From contig NZ_SLWU01000011.1 of NCBI RefSeq assembly GCF_004345675.1, positions 18,593 to 82,592 on the forward strand: a stretch of DNA of 64,000 nt. The letters run 5' to 3'. Source of the stretch: Caldanaerobacter subterraneus. GTDB lineage: Bacteria > Bacillota > Thermoanaerobacteria > Thermoanaerobacterales > Thermoanaerobacteraceae. The translations under genes and the position numbers were made by a program. The notes under the pieces were generated by a model, which worked only from the letters and a program-made list of their open reading frames with translations, was not told the DNA's origin and did no database searches. Shown here one piece after another: positions 7,493-15,482 of the stretch; the first letter of the stretch is position 1, and each line of letters opens with the position of its first letter.

Positions 7493-9372
7493 GCGGAGAC
7501 AGAAAAGTAGATTCCAAAATGCCGCCAATTCCACATATGGGTAGGGGTGGAGGACCTCGGGCTTTAGTACGTGGAGCAGAAAAAGCAAAAGATTTTAAGG
7601 GAACGATGAAAAAATTTATAAAGTATTTGTCTGAGTATAAAATCTCTATAATAACGGTAATTTTACTGGCAATATTAAGTACCTCCTTTTCCATTGCAGG
7701 ACCTAAAATATTGAGTAAAGCTATCACCAAAATTTTTGAAGGTGTGATGAACAGAATAACAGGTCAGGGAAGCGGAATAGATTTTGAATATATTGGAAGG
7801 ATAATTTTAATCCTCATTGGATTATACGGGCTAAGCGCTTTATTTGGCTATTTGCAGGGCTGGATAATGTCCGGTGTTGCAATGAAAGTTACCTACAAAT
7901 TTAGAAGGGAAATTTCTGAGAAGATTAATCGACTTCCTTTGAAATATTTTGAAGGCACGAATCAAGGAGAAATACTTTCTCGTATCACAAATGACGTAGA
8001 TACAATTACACAGACTCTCAATCAAAGCTTGACACAGATAATTACTTCTGTGACCACAGTTATTGGCGTTCTGATTATGATGCTTACAATAAACTGGCTT
8101 ATGACGTTGGTTGCTCTTTTGATTATACCTCTGTCTTCTTTAGTAATTGCTTTTATTGTAAAGTATTCTCAAAAATATTTTAGAGAGCAGCAAGATTATT
8201 TAGGGCATGTAAATGGGCATGTGGAGGAAATGTATGGAGGACATCACATAGTAAAAGCGTTTAATGGAGAAAAAAAGAGTATAGCCAAATTTGATGAGCT
8301 TAATAGCACTTGGTATGATGCTGCTTGGAAGTCACAGTTTTTGACAGGTGTTATGATGCCCCTTATGAATGTGATAGGCAATCTAGGGTATGTCGCTGTT
8401 ACAGTTTTAGGAAGTTGGTTGGTCATCAAAAATGCGATAGAAGTGGGAGATATACAGGCTTTTATACAGTACATTAGGTCTTTCACTCAGCCAATTGCGC
8501 AGATTGCAAATATTTCCAATATACTTCAGCAGACAGCAGCCTGTGCTGAGAGAGTTTTTGAGTTTTTGGAAGAAGAGGAGGAAGTGCCTGACAATCCTAA
8601 GCCGATAAAATTGGAGGATATAAAAGGAGACGTTGAATTTAGGAATGTCAAATTTGGCTATAGGCCAGATAAAATAGTCATAAATAACTTTTCTGCTAAG
8701 ATTAAAGCAGGGCAAAAAGTTGCAATTGTTGGTCCTACTGGTGCAGGAAAAACTACAATTGTCAAGCTTTTAATGAGATTTTACGATGTAAATGAAGGTG
8801 CTATCTTAATTGACGGTCACGATATAAGAGAATTTTCAAGGGAAGATTTAAGGTCCCTCTTTGGAATGGTGCTTCAAGACACCTGGCTTTACAATGGAAC
8901 TATCATGGACAATATAAGATATGGCAGACTTGACGCAACCGATGAGGAAGTGATTAAAGCTGCTAAAGCAGCACACGTTCACAGCTTTGTCAAGAGCCTG
9001 CCTGGTGGATATAACATGATGATAAATGAAGAGAGTACTAACATTTCTCAGGGACAAAAGCAGCTTATTACAATAGCAAGAGCCATATTAAAAGACCCAA
9101 AAATTCTCATACTGGATGAGGCTACAAGCTCTGTAGATACTTTAACTGAAATACAGATACAAAAAGCGATGGATTATCTCATGAAAGGGCGCACAAGCTT
9201 TATAATCGCTCACAGGCTTTCTACAATAAAAGATGCAGATTTAATACTCGTTATGGACCATGGAGATATAGTAGAACAGGGAACCCATGAAGAACTTCTC
9301 AAAAAAGGCGGCTTCTATGCTAAACTTTACAACAGCCAGTTTGAGAGGGAAGAAGAGCAGCTTGTAAGTTAA
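7489..9372 (+). CDS. Heterodimeric ABC exporter, subunit B
   Basis: A 627-aa partner half exporter. An N-terminal cytosolic extension of about 45 residues (Gly/Arg/Pro-rich) precedes the six helices. Its ATPase domain has Walker A GPTGAGKTT, Walker B ILILDEATSSVD and an intact switch His in IAHRLST. Its signature is NISQGQKQL, degenerate at the second residue. The start overlaps the stop of subunit A (ATGA), so translation is coupled. With subunit A it would form one consensus and one degenerate ATP site. The next promoter begins right after the stop. Confidence 0.92.
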   Translation: MSGDRKVDSKMPPIPHMGRGGGPRALVRGAEKAKDFKGTMKKFIKYLSEYKISIITVILLAILSTSFSIAGPKILSKAITKIFEGVMNRITGQGSGIDFEYIGRIILILIGLYGLSALFGYLQGWIMSGVAMKVTYKFRREISEKINRLPLKYFEGTNQGEILSRITNDVDTITQTLNQSLTQIITSVTTVIGVLIMMLTINWLMTLVALLIIPLSSLVIAFIVKYSQKYFREQQDYLGHVNGHVEEMYGGHHIVKAFNGEKKSIAKFDELNSTWYDAAWKSQFLTGVMMPLMNVIGNLGYVAVTVLGSWLVIKNAIEVGDIQAFIQYIRSFTQPIAQIANISNILQQTAACAERVFEFLEEEEEVPDNPKPIKLEDIKGDVEFRNVKFGYRPDKIVINNFSAKIKAGQKVAIVGPTGAGKTTIVKLLMRFYDVNEGAILIDGHDIREFSREDLRSLFGMVLQDTWLYNGTIMDNIRYGRLDATDEEVIKAAKAAHVHSFVKSLPGGYNMMINEESTNISQGQKQLITIARAILKDPKILILDEATSSVDTLTEIQIQKAMDYLMKGRTSFIIAHRLSTIKDADLILVMDHGDIVEQGTHEELLKKGGFYAKLYNSQFEREEEQLVS

Positions 9373-9377
9373 AAGTA

Positions 9378-9406
9378 TTGACACATAGCATAAAAAGTGG
9401 TAAAGT
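9378..9406 (+). promoter_or_regulatory. Promoter of the thiT leader
   Basis: TTGACA, a 17-base spacer and TAAAGT lie immediately after the ABC operon and upstream of the TPP aptamer. Confidence 0.7.
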
Positions 9407-9439
9407 TAAAAATAAGCAAAACAAAATACGGGTGGTTAT

Positions 9440-9530
9440 GTCCGCTGGGGGAGCCTGAAAAGGCTGAGACGGCAGAAATGCCGAACCCTTGGAACCTGAT
9501 GAGGGTAATGCCTCCGTAGGGAATGCGGGC
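9440..9530 (+). ncRNA. TPP riboswitch (THI box)
   Basis: The conserved aptamer blocks are all present in order: GGGGAGCC, GGCTGAGA, GAACCCTT, GAACCTGATGAGGGTAATGCC and CGTAGGGAA, closed by GTCCGC with GCGGGC. It precedes a thiamine transporter, so thiamine pyrophosphate should shut the gene off. A terminator hairpin follows within a few bases. Confidence 0.95.
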
Positions 9531-9536
9531 TCAAAA

Positions 9537-9562
9537 GGCACCGCATGAGGCGGTGCCTTTTT
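9537..9562 (+). terminator. Riboswitch-controlled terminator of thiT
   Basis: GGCACCGC and GCGGTGCC form a perfect 8-bp stem followed by TTTTT, directly downstream of the TPP aptamer; this is the expected expression platform. Confidence 0.85.
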
Positions 9563-9573
9563 CAGCGAACATA

Positions 9574-9593
9574 ACCTCCTAAAAATGGAGGTG
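9574..9593 (+). promoter_or_regulatory. Hairpin hiding the thiT ribosome site
   Basis: ACCTCC and GGAGGT form a perfect 6-bp stem with a TAAAAAT loop. The right arm is the Shine-Dalgarno sequence for the ATG at 9603, so translation may be dampened in addition to the upstream terminator. Confidence 0.5.
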
Positions 9594-9602
9594 TTTTTGT
9601 TT

Positions 9603-10241
9603 ATGTCCTATATTTTAAGCATATTTTCTGATTTTGCAGAGATAAAACCAGTGACCCTTTCTGTAATCCTAGCAATTTTGCTGGCAGCTTTTCTCTTGTA
9701 TCTTATGAGGAAAAGTGTCAAGTTTGACACAAAAATGCTTGTTTATGGGGCCCTCTCAATTGCTATAGCTTTTGTTCTATCTTATATAAGGTTTTACCAC
9801 TGGCCCCAAGGGGGATCTATTACACCTGCCAGCATGCTTCCACTGTTTGTTTTTGCCTATTACTACGGTCCCGGTCCAGGAATTGTCGTTGGAATGGCCT
9901 ATGGGTTTTTGCAGCTGATTCAAGATCCTTTTATAGTACAATGGGTACAGGTTCTTTTGGATTATCCTTTGGCTTTTGGGGCTTTGGGGCTTGCAGGCTT
10001 TTTTAGAAAAAATTTAAGTTTGGGAATTTTAGTCGGCGGTTTTGGAAGATTTTTCTCCCACTTTTTGTCTGGAATATTCTTTTTTGCAAGCTATGCTCCA
10101 AAAGGTATGAACCCCATAGTGTATTCACTTTTAGTTAATGGCAGTATCATAGGAACAGAGGTTTTAATTTGTTTTGTAGTTTCCTTAATTCCTCAAGTGA
10201 GAAATGCCATAGAAGAAGTTAAGAAAAGAGCTTTGGCTTAA
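9603..10241 (+). CDS. thiT: Thiamine ECF transporter substrate-binding subunit ThiT
   Basis: Membrane protein with about six helices that binds thiamine for an energy-coupling-factor ABC importer; the ATPase and T subunits are not in this window. Recognisable ThiT features are the charged/aromatic stretch RFYHWPQGGSITPASMLP and the later YYGPGPGIVVGMAYG and GRFFSHFLSG loops. The frame opens at 9585, but that ATG lies within the GGAGGT ribosome site, so ATG 9603 is the real start (212 aa). Control by the upstream TPP riboswitch confirms a role in thiamine uptake. Confidence 0.93.
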   Translation: MSYILSIFSDFAEIKPVTLSVILAILLAAFLLYLMRKSVKFDTKMLVYGALSIAIAFVLSYIRFYHWPQGGSITPASMLPLFVFAYYYGPGPGIVVGMAYGFLQLIQDPFIVQWVQVLLDYPLAFGALGLAGFFRKNLSLGILVGGFGRFFSHFLSGIFFFASYAPKGMNPIVYSLLVNGSIIGTEVLICFVVSLIPQVRNAIEEVKKRALA

Positions 10242-10378
10242 AAAGGGGATAGGGCCCCTTTATTTTTTTAAAATTGTGAAATCAACATGGAGGAATTTGA
10301 GGGTGAGCTCATAAGAGAGACATTTTATAAAAATTATGATAAGATAGAAATGAAGACTTTTAAAGAGGTGGCCTGTCA

Positions 10379-10915
10379 ATGGAATTAAGAAAAATACTGC
10401 AGGACAAGGACAGAAATATATTTTTCTACATCAATGAGAGGATAAAATGCAGCCTCTTGGATAAAATAATGCCCAAAATAACTCATGCGGGTGGCCCTGT
10501 TTTCACCGTGTTTGTGACAGTATTTTTGGCCCTTTTTGGTAAAAATAATGTCAAAACGTCTGCGATAGAGGCTTTGTTTTCCCTTATAAGTAGTCATCTT
10601 TTTGTGCAACTGTTGAAGAGAAAATACACAAGGCCTCGCCCTTATATGGTGCTTGCAAATGCTAACACTTTTCGTCAATTATTAAAAGATTATTCTTTTC
10701 CTTCTGGACATGCGACTGCCAGTTTTTCTCTCGCAATGACTTTTTCAATATTCTTTCCCAACCTTGCAATTATCTTTGTTTCTCTTGCAGTACTTGTTGG
10801 ACTTTCTAGAATATACATGGGGCTTCACTATCCTTCCGATGTTTTAATGGGTTCTACAATAGGCATTGCTTTTGCTTATCTTACTCATTTTATGAGTGTA
10901 AGAATTTTTGTGTAA
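10379..10915 (+). CDS. PAP2-family membrane phosphatase
   Basis: A 178-aa integral membrane phosphatase. The three PAP2 motifs are clear: KRKYTRPRP, PSGHATASF and SRIYMGLHYPSDVLMG, with the catalytic His residues in the last two. Likely substrates are lipid phosphates such as undecaprenyl pyrophosphate or phosphatidic acid, but the sequence does not decide. Ribosome site GAGGTGG precedes ATG 10379. It appears monocistronic, lying between thiT and the promoter of the M-box leader. Confidence 0.9.
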   Translation: MELRKILQDKDRNIFFYINERIKCSLLDKIMPKITHAGGPVFTVFVTVFLALFGKNNVKTSAIEALFSLISSHLFVQLLKRKYTRPRPYMVLANANTFRQLLKDYSFPSGHATASFSLAMTFSIFFPNLAIIFVSLAVLVGLSRIYMGLHYPSDVLMGSTIGIAFAYLTHFMSVRIFV

Positions 10916-10932
10916 AAATTTTTGAAAATAAG

Positions 10933-10961
10933 TTGACATTGTGCAAGAAGAAGAATATAAT
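10933..10961 (+). promoter_or_regulatory. Promoter of the mgtA leader
   Basis: Consensus TTGACA, a 17-base spacer and consensus TATAAT, one of the strongest promoters in the window. Transcription should start near 10968, giving a leader of about 535 bases before mgtA. Confidence 0.85.
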
Positions 10962-10983
10962 GTAAAAGGGCGTGAAAATTTAA

Positions 10984-11133
10984 TACCTCGTTAGGTGAGG
11001 CTCCTATACAGATACAGGCTGCTGCCCGGAAACATCGAGAGATGGTAACGGGTGAACAGGCATTACCGAATCAAGGTTTTGCCTAATGCAGCTGGAGTTT
11101 TCTCCAAAGCTGTATAGTGCCAAAGCTCAACGA
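10984..11133 (+). ncRNA. M-box (ykoK) magnesium riboswitch
   Basis: Conserved M-box blocks are seen in order: CTCGTTAGGTGAGGCTCCTA, GATACAGGCTGCTGCCCGG, AGAGATGGTAACGGGTGAA and CAGGCATTACCGAATCAAGG. It lies upstream of a Mg2+ P-type ATPase. High Mg2+ should stabilise the aptamer and release the terminator that follows. Confidence 0.95.
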
Positions 11134-11147
11134 AGGAAATTGGATGG

Positions 11148-11181
11148 AAAGCCTCTTTCTTTCGTTGAGAGAGGCTTTTTA
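11148..11181 (+). terminator. M-box expression platform terminator
   Basis: AAAGCCTCT and AGAGGCTTT pair around a loop containing TTCGTTGAG, followed by a T run. The loop is complementary to CTCAACGAA at 11126-11134, which gives a competing antiterminator pairing. Confidence 0.85.
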
Positions 11182-11210
11182 AATTTTGCGGAAAAACGGA
11201 GGTGAGAAGA

Positions 11211-11321
11211 ATGGACGGTGGAGGTAGTAGCATAAGTAAAAAGGGTATATGTAATGCGGCATTAAAGAAGGATGGGGAACTTTCTCCACTTCCATTCTTC
11301 TCACCGGTAATCATAGTATAG
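11211..11321 (+). CDS. Leader peptide uORF before mgtA (36 aa)
   Basis: A 36-codon ORF lies after the M-box terminator. It has a consensus GGAGGTG ribosome site seven bases before its ATG, better than most genes here. Its second half reads GELSPLPFFSPVIIV, with three prolines in seven residues, which recalls the proline-rich mgtL peptide of enteric bacteria, though no homology is claimed. The start region (11201-11214) is perfectly complementary to 11292-11305 inside the same ORF. Likely a regulatory leader peptide; function is inference. Confidence 0.5.
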   Translation: MDGGGSSISKKGICNAALKKDGELSPLPFFSPVIIV

Positions 11322-11373
11322 CCCTTTTTCTGGTTTCCCTCCCCTTCTTTTAATGCCCTGTTACATATACCTC
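11244..11373 (+). repeat. Long imperfect inverted repeat in the mgtA leader
   Basis: Bases 11244-11279 and 11335-11373 are complementary with a perfect run of about 11 (GGTATATGTAA) and further blocks (GGCATTAAA, GAAGG). The left arm lies inside the uORF, the right arm after its stop, an arrangement suited to ribosome-controlled alternative folding. It could also be the relic of a palindromic mobile element. Confidence 0.5.
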
Positions 11374-11496
11374 CAAAACACTGTCTTCCTTTTAATTCCA
11401 TCGTCTCTTTGTGAAAGATTTTTTCCAGAAAAACAAATACTGTAATTGGAAGGTTGTAGTAGCAGCAACCTATACCCTACTATTGTGTTTTGGAGG
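11370..11496 (+). promoter_or_regulatory. Anti-Shine-Dalgarno pairing in front of mgtA
   Basis: CCTCCAAAACAC (11370-11381) is perfectly complementary to GTGTTTTGGAGG (11485-11496), which contains the mgtA ribosome site. The two could form a 12-bp stem closing a loop of about 100 bases and block translation of mgtA. Confidence 0.55.
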
Positions 11497-11504
11497 TGAG
11501 GAAA

Positions 11505-14213
11505 ATGATAAAGATTGCAAAGAAAAACGGTGCAAGTGATGCAATTTTTGCTCAGCTAGTAAATTTTGCAAAAAAAGATATTGATGAGGTGCTTGCAAGC
11601 TTAGGGACTGATAGAGATGGATTGACTTTAGAAGAAGCAGAAGAAAGACTTGAAATGTACGGTCTAAATGAAGTAGCTCATGAAAAACCAGCTCCTTGGT
11701 ATGTCCAGCTTGTGAAAGCTTTTATAAATCCATTTATAGGAATCCTCGTATTTCTGGCAATTGTATCATATATAACTGACGTCTTGTTCGTCTTACCTCA
11801 AGACAGGGACTGGAGCACCATCATAATAATTTCTATAATGGTCCTAGTTAGCGGACTTCTGCGCTTTGTGCAGGAGTATCGCTCTAACATAGAGGCTGAA
11901 AAACTAAAAGCTATGGTTCACACAACAGCAGCAGTTAAAAGGAAAGAAACAGGTGTAAAGGAAATAAAAATGGAAGAGATAGTTCCAGGAGACATAATAC
12001 ATCTTGCAGCAGGAGATATGGTACCGGCGGATTTAAGGGTCATTACTTCAAAAGACCTTTTCATAAACCAGGCTACTTTAACTGGTGAATCTGAACCTGT
12101 AGAGAAATATCCGAATTTGAAGGAAGAGAAGAGAAAAGCTGAAAGCTTATCTATATCCGATTTAGAAAATATATGTTTTATGGGGACGAGCGTTGTCAGC
12201 GGTTCTGCGATTGGGGTTGTGATTTCGACAGGGGAGCGCACTTACTTTGGTTCAATGGCAAAGACACTGGTCGGCCAAAGAGCTATGACGAGCTTTGAAA
12301 AGGGTATTGACAATGTGAGCAGACTCCTTATCAAATTCATGGCAGCTATGTTCCCAGTAGTTTTTATAGTCAATGGGCTGACAAAAGGAAACTGGCTTGA
12401 CGCTTTGCTGTTTGCACTGGCGGTGGCAGTGGGATTGACACCTGAAATGCTCCCAATGATTGTGACTACAAACCTCGCCAAAGGTGCTGTAGCAATGGCA
12501 AAGCACAAGACTATAGTGAAAAGGCTTGATGCAATACAGAATTTTGGAGCGATGGATATACTCTGCACAGATAAAACTGGAACTTTGACTTTGAATAAAA
12601 TAGTCTTAGAAAAGCACCTGGATATCCATGGGAATGAAGATGACAGAGTGCTAAGACATGCCTTTTTAAATAGTTACTACCAGACAGGCTTGAGAAACCT
12701 TCTTGACATAGCAATTTTAGAATACGGCGAAGAAAAGGGAATGAAAGGATCAGAGCTTGAGAAGATTTATAAAAAGGTCGATGAAATACCCTTTGATTTT
12801 GTAAGAAGAAGAATGTCTGTCGTGCTAGAGAGCGAAAATGGGGTTGGTGGTAAAAAGAGGCAATTAGTTACTAAAGGCGCTGTAGAGGAGATGCTTTCCA
12901 TTTGTGATTGGGTTGAGTATAAAGGAGAAGTAGTGCCATTGACAGAAGAGATAAAAGAAGAGGCTTTAGAAATGGTGAGAAAGCTTAATGAAGATGGGAT
13001 GAGAGTGCTGGCAGTGGCACAGAAGAACGAAGTTCCTCCAGAAGGCGTGTTCAGTGTGGCAGATGAGAGCAAGATGGTATTGATGGGATTTTTGGCATTT
13101 CTCGATCCGCCAAAAGAGACAGCCCCTCATGCTATAAAGGCTTTGAAAGAACACGGAGTTGAAGTGAAGATTCTGACAGGTGACAATGAAATAGTGACAA
13201 AGAAAGTTTGTAAAGAAGTTGGAATACCTGTGCAGAATGTACTTTTGGGTGAAGAGATAGAGAATATGACAGATGATGAGCTGGCTGAAATAGCAGAAAG
13301 AACCACAATTTTTGCAAAACTTACTCCAATGCAAAAGGCAAGGATAATCAAGGCATTGAGGACCAAAGGACATGTAGTAGGATTTTTGGGGGATGGAATA
13401 AATGATGCTCCTGCCATGAGAGAAGCAGATGTAGCAATTTCTGTTGATAACGCTGTTGATATTGCCAAAGAGTCTGCTGATATAATTCTCTTAGAGAAGA
13501 GCTTGATGGTTTTGGAAGAAGGGGTAGTAGAAGGGCGCAAAATCTTCGGCAATATCATGAAGTACATTGCAATTACGGCAAGCTCCAATTTTGGCAACGT
13601 ATTTTCGGTGCTTGTAGCCAGCGCTTTCTTACCCTTCTTGCCAATGGCGCCGTTACAACTTTTGTTCCTCAATTTAACTTATGACCTTTCAATGGCATCA
13701 ATACCTTGGGACAGAATGGATAGAGAGTATATAGAAAAGCCGAGAAAATGGGATGCTGCAAACATAGGGCATTTTATGATCTGGTTTGGACCTACCAGTT
13801 CCATTTTTGATATAACGACTTACGCCTTGATGTTCTTTGTGGTTGGTCCAATGGTAATAGGAGGCTCTTATTTCCTGTTGCCTGCTGAGTTAAAAGCCCA
13901 ATTTGTTTCTCTTTTCCAGACTGGTTGGTTTGTAGAGAGCTTGTGGACACAGACTATGGTTGTGCATATGCTGAGAACAGAGAAAGTGCCATTTATACAG
14001 AGCATGCCAGCATGGCCTCTTTTCCTCTTTACAATGACAGCTATACTTGTTGGAACAGTTGTTCCGTTTACTACATTTGGAGCACAGCTTGGCATGAGAC
14101 CTCTACCTTTAACATATTTTGGGATAGTATTGATACCAACAATACTGGCATATTTGACTTTGGCTCAGTACGTGAAAACCAGGTTTATAAAAAGATTTGG
14201 CACTTTATTATAA
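11505..14213 (+). CDS. mgtA: Magnesium-transporting P3B-type ATPase
   Basis: A 902-aa P-type ATPase for Mg2+ uptake. It shows the phosphorylation site DKTGTLTLNK, the TGES loop (ATLTGESEPVEK), the hinge [15 protein letters not shown] and the P3B signature VGLTPEMLPMIVTTN, with about ten membrane helices. A TTG at 11490 extends the frame, but it overlaps the ribosome site GGAGGTGAG; ATG 11505 is the sound start. Expression is controlled by the M-box, and probably by the uORF and anti-SD stem in the leader. Two hairpins close the transcript. Confidence 0.96.
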   Translation: MIKIAKKNGASDAIFAQLVNFAKKDIDEVLASLGTDRDGLTLEEAEERLEMYGLNEVAHEKPAPWYVQLVKAFINPFIGILVFLAIVSYITDVLFVLPQDRDWSTIIIISIMVLVSGLLRFVQEYRSNIEAEKLKAMVHTTAAVKRKETGVKEIKMEEIVPGDIIHLAAGDMVPADLRVITSKDLFINQATLTGESEPVEKYPNLKEEKRKAESLSISDLENICFMGTSVVSGSAIGVVISTGERTYFGSMAKTLVGQRAMTSFEKGIDNVSRLLIKFMAAMFPVVFIVNGLTKGNWLDALLFALAVAVGLTPEMLPMIVTTNLAKGAVAMAKHKTIVKRLDAIQNFGAMDILCTDKTGTLTLNKIVLEKHLDIHGNEDDRVLRHAFLNSYYQTGLRNLLDIAILEYGEEKGMKGSELEKIYKKVDEIPFDFVRRRMSVVLESENGVGGKKRQLVTKGAVEEMLSICDWVEYKGEVVPLTEEIKEEALEMVRKLNEDGMRVLAVAQKNEVPPEGVFSVADESKMVLMGFLAFLDPPKETAPHAIKALKEHGVEVKILTGDNEIVTKKVCKEVGIPVQNVLLGEEIENMTDDELAEIAERTTIFAKLTPMQKARIIKALRTKGHVVGFLGDGINDAPAMREADVAISVDNAVDIAKESADIILLEKSLMVLEEGVVEGRKIFGNIMKYIAITASSNFGNVFSVLVASAFLPFLPMAPLQLLFLNLTYDLSMASIPWDRMDREYIEKPRKWDAANIGHFMIWFGPTSSIFDITTYALMFFVVGPMVIGGSYFLLPAELKAQFVSLFQTGWFVESLWTQTMVVHMLRTEKVPFIQSMPAWPLFLFTMTAILVGTVVPFTTFGAQLGMRPLPLTYFGIVLIPTILAYLTLAQYVKTRFIKRFGTLL

Positions 14214-14221
14214 AGATACCC

Positions 14222-14254
14222 TTCAGACAAAGGGGACGGTTCCTTTTGTCTGAA
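14222..14254 (+). terminator. Hairpin of the GGGGAC family after mgtA
   Basis: TTCAGACAAAGG pairs with CCTTTTGTCTGAA around GGGACGGTT. Similar GGGGAC-containing hairpins occur after other genes in the window (27333, 30359, 39815). Confidence 0.55.
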
Positions 14255-14258
14255 ATAT

Positions 14259-14298
14259 AAAAAGCCCGGACAGAAAGCACTGTCCGGGCTTTTTATAT
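14259..14298 (+). terminator. Terminator of mgtA
   Basis: AAAAGCCCGGACA and TGTCCGGGCTTTT form a perfect 13-bp stem followed by T residues. Confidence 0.9.
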
Positions 14299-14427
14299 TT
14301 TAAATAAAAGGAATCGACATTTTTCTTTGATACAACATTACAGAAATATTACAATTTGGCAATCAAAGAAGGAATTTGGGGGTTAATGGTGAAATATTAC
14401 AATATGGAGCATATATGGAGGGAAAAT

Positions 14428-15186
14428 ATGGACAAGATTGTAAAGTTTGAGACACATAAGGGTCTATTTGAACAGTCGTGGGGGAGATGTTTAAAAAGGG
14501 GCTTAACACCGGATAAAAAGTTAGTGGCGTTGAATAATGTAAAAATTGTTGAAGATAGCAAAAGATATTCATTAATTAAAGCTTTTCGCAAAAGCATTAA
14601 AGATTTGAAAGATATTAATGATTTTAAAAACTTTATGTTTTTGTTAACTGATAAAGAAGGTGTAATACTGGAATTAAACTTACCCCATGCCGATATCGAT
14701 TTTTACTTAAAAAAGGGTATGGTATTAAAAGAAGAAATTGCAGGTACAAATGCAGTATCACTGGCGATAAGAGAGAAGAATATAGCGGTTGTAAGAAAAG
14801 AACAGCACTATATTGAAGATTTAAAAAGGTTAAATTGTACTGCTGGGCCTATTTTTGATAAAGAAGGAAATTTGATAGGGATAGTAGACATATCTTCTGA
14901 AAATGAGTTTAATGATAATTTAGTAGCAGTAGTATTTTTACTGGCAAGATATATATAAAGAAATTACCAGGAATTTGAGATGGAAAGAATAAAAAGAAAA
15001 TTTGACGAAATAGATATAAAGATACTCAAGCTTACGGCAGAAGGGAAAACAGATAAAGAAATTGCAAAAACAATTAATATGTCACTAAGCAATATAAAGT
15101 ATCATAAAAGGAAAATTTTCAAACTATTGGGAACAAAGAATGTGAAGGACTGCATATACAAGGCAACAAAGTTAGATTTAATATAA
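14428..15186 (+). pseudogene. GAF-LuxR transcriptional regulator split by an in-frame TAA
   Basis: Bases 14428-14955 encode an AcoR-like N-terminal region (FEQSWGRCLKRGL) and a GAF domain (EEIAGTNAVSLAIREK, CTAGPIFDKEGNLIGIVDIS). A TAA stop occupies 14956-14958. The same frame then stays open to 15186 and encodes a LuxR-type helix-turn-helix (ILKLTAEGKTDKEIAKTINM, SNIKYHKRKIFKLLGT). Joined, they would make a normal one-piece sensor-regulator of about 252 aa. The downstream part has an ATG at 14980 but only a weak ribosome site. Start 14428 has GGAGGG. Either a recent nonsense mutation or two separate polypeptides. Confidence 0.7.
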
Positions 15187-15233
15187 GTTTTTATTGTTTT
15201 TACATCACTAAATAAGGGATAAAAGATGTTAGA

Positions 15234-15249
15234 TTGTACTTTAGTACAA
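15234..15249. promoter_or_regulatory. Perfect palindrome, candidate operator
   Basis: TTGTACT-TT-AGTACAA is a perfect 16-bp palindrome. A related shorter palindrome (TACT-AA-AGTA) lies at 15278-15287, with centres 41 bp apart, about four helical turns. They sit between the GAF-LuxR gene and the secreted protein gene. The protein that binds is unknown. Confidence 0.45.
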
Positions 15250-15482
15250 ATTTTAAAGGAGAGAAACTCGGTTTTTATACTAAAGTACAAAAGTAAGGGC
15301 TATTTTAGTGAAAATTTATACTTTTGGTCAATTGACATGATGCTGGAAATAAGATACCATGGATATAGAAGGAATTACCGGTAGTCCTTAGAATTATTAA
15401 AAAGACAGGTGGAGGAAAAAAGGTTTTAAAAGTTGTTCTATTAGAATGCTAAGAATATTTGAAATTAGGGGGATGAAATCAA

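Noticed and set aside
11063..11401. Minus-strand ORF of 112 codons over the mgtA leader
   Set aside because: It lies across the M-box, terminator and inverted repeats, has no ribosome site and no recognisable protein pattern; the plus-strand RNA features explain the sequence.
12242..13672. Several long minus-strand ORFs (up to 181 codons)
   Set aside because: All are shadows of mgtA on the other strand, with no ribosome sites.
13925..14260. 111-codon plus-strand ORF over the end of mgtA
   Set aside because: Out-of-frame shadow that runs into the terminator hairpin.
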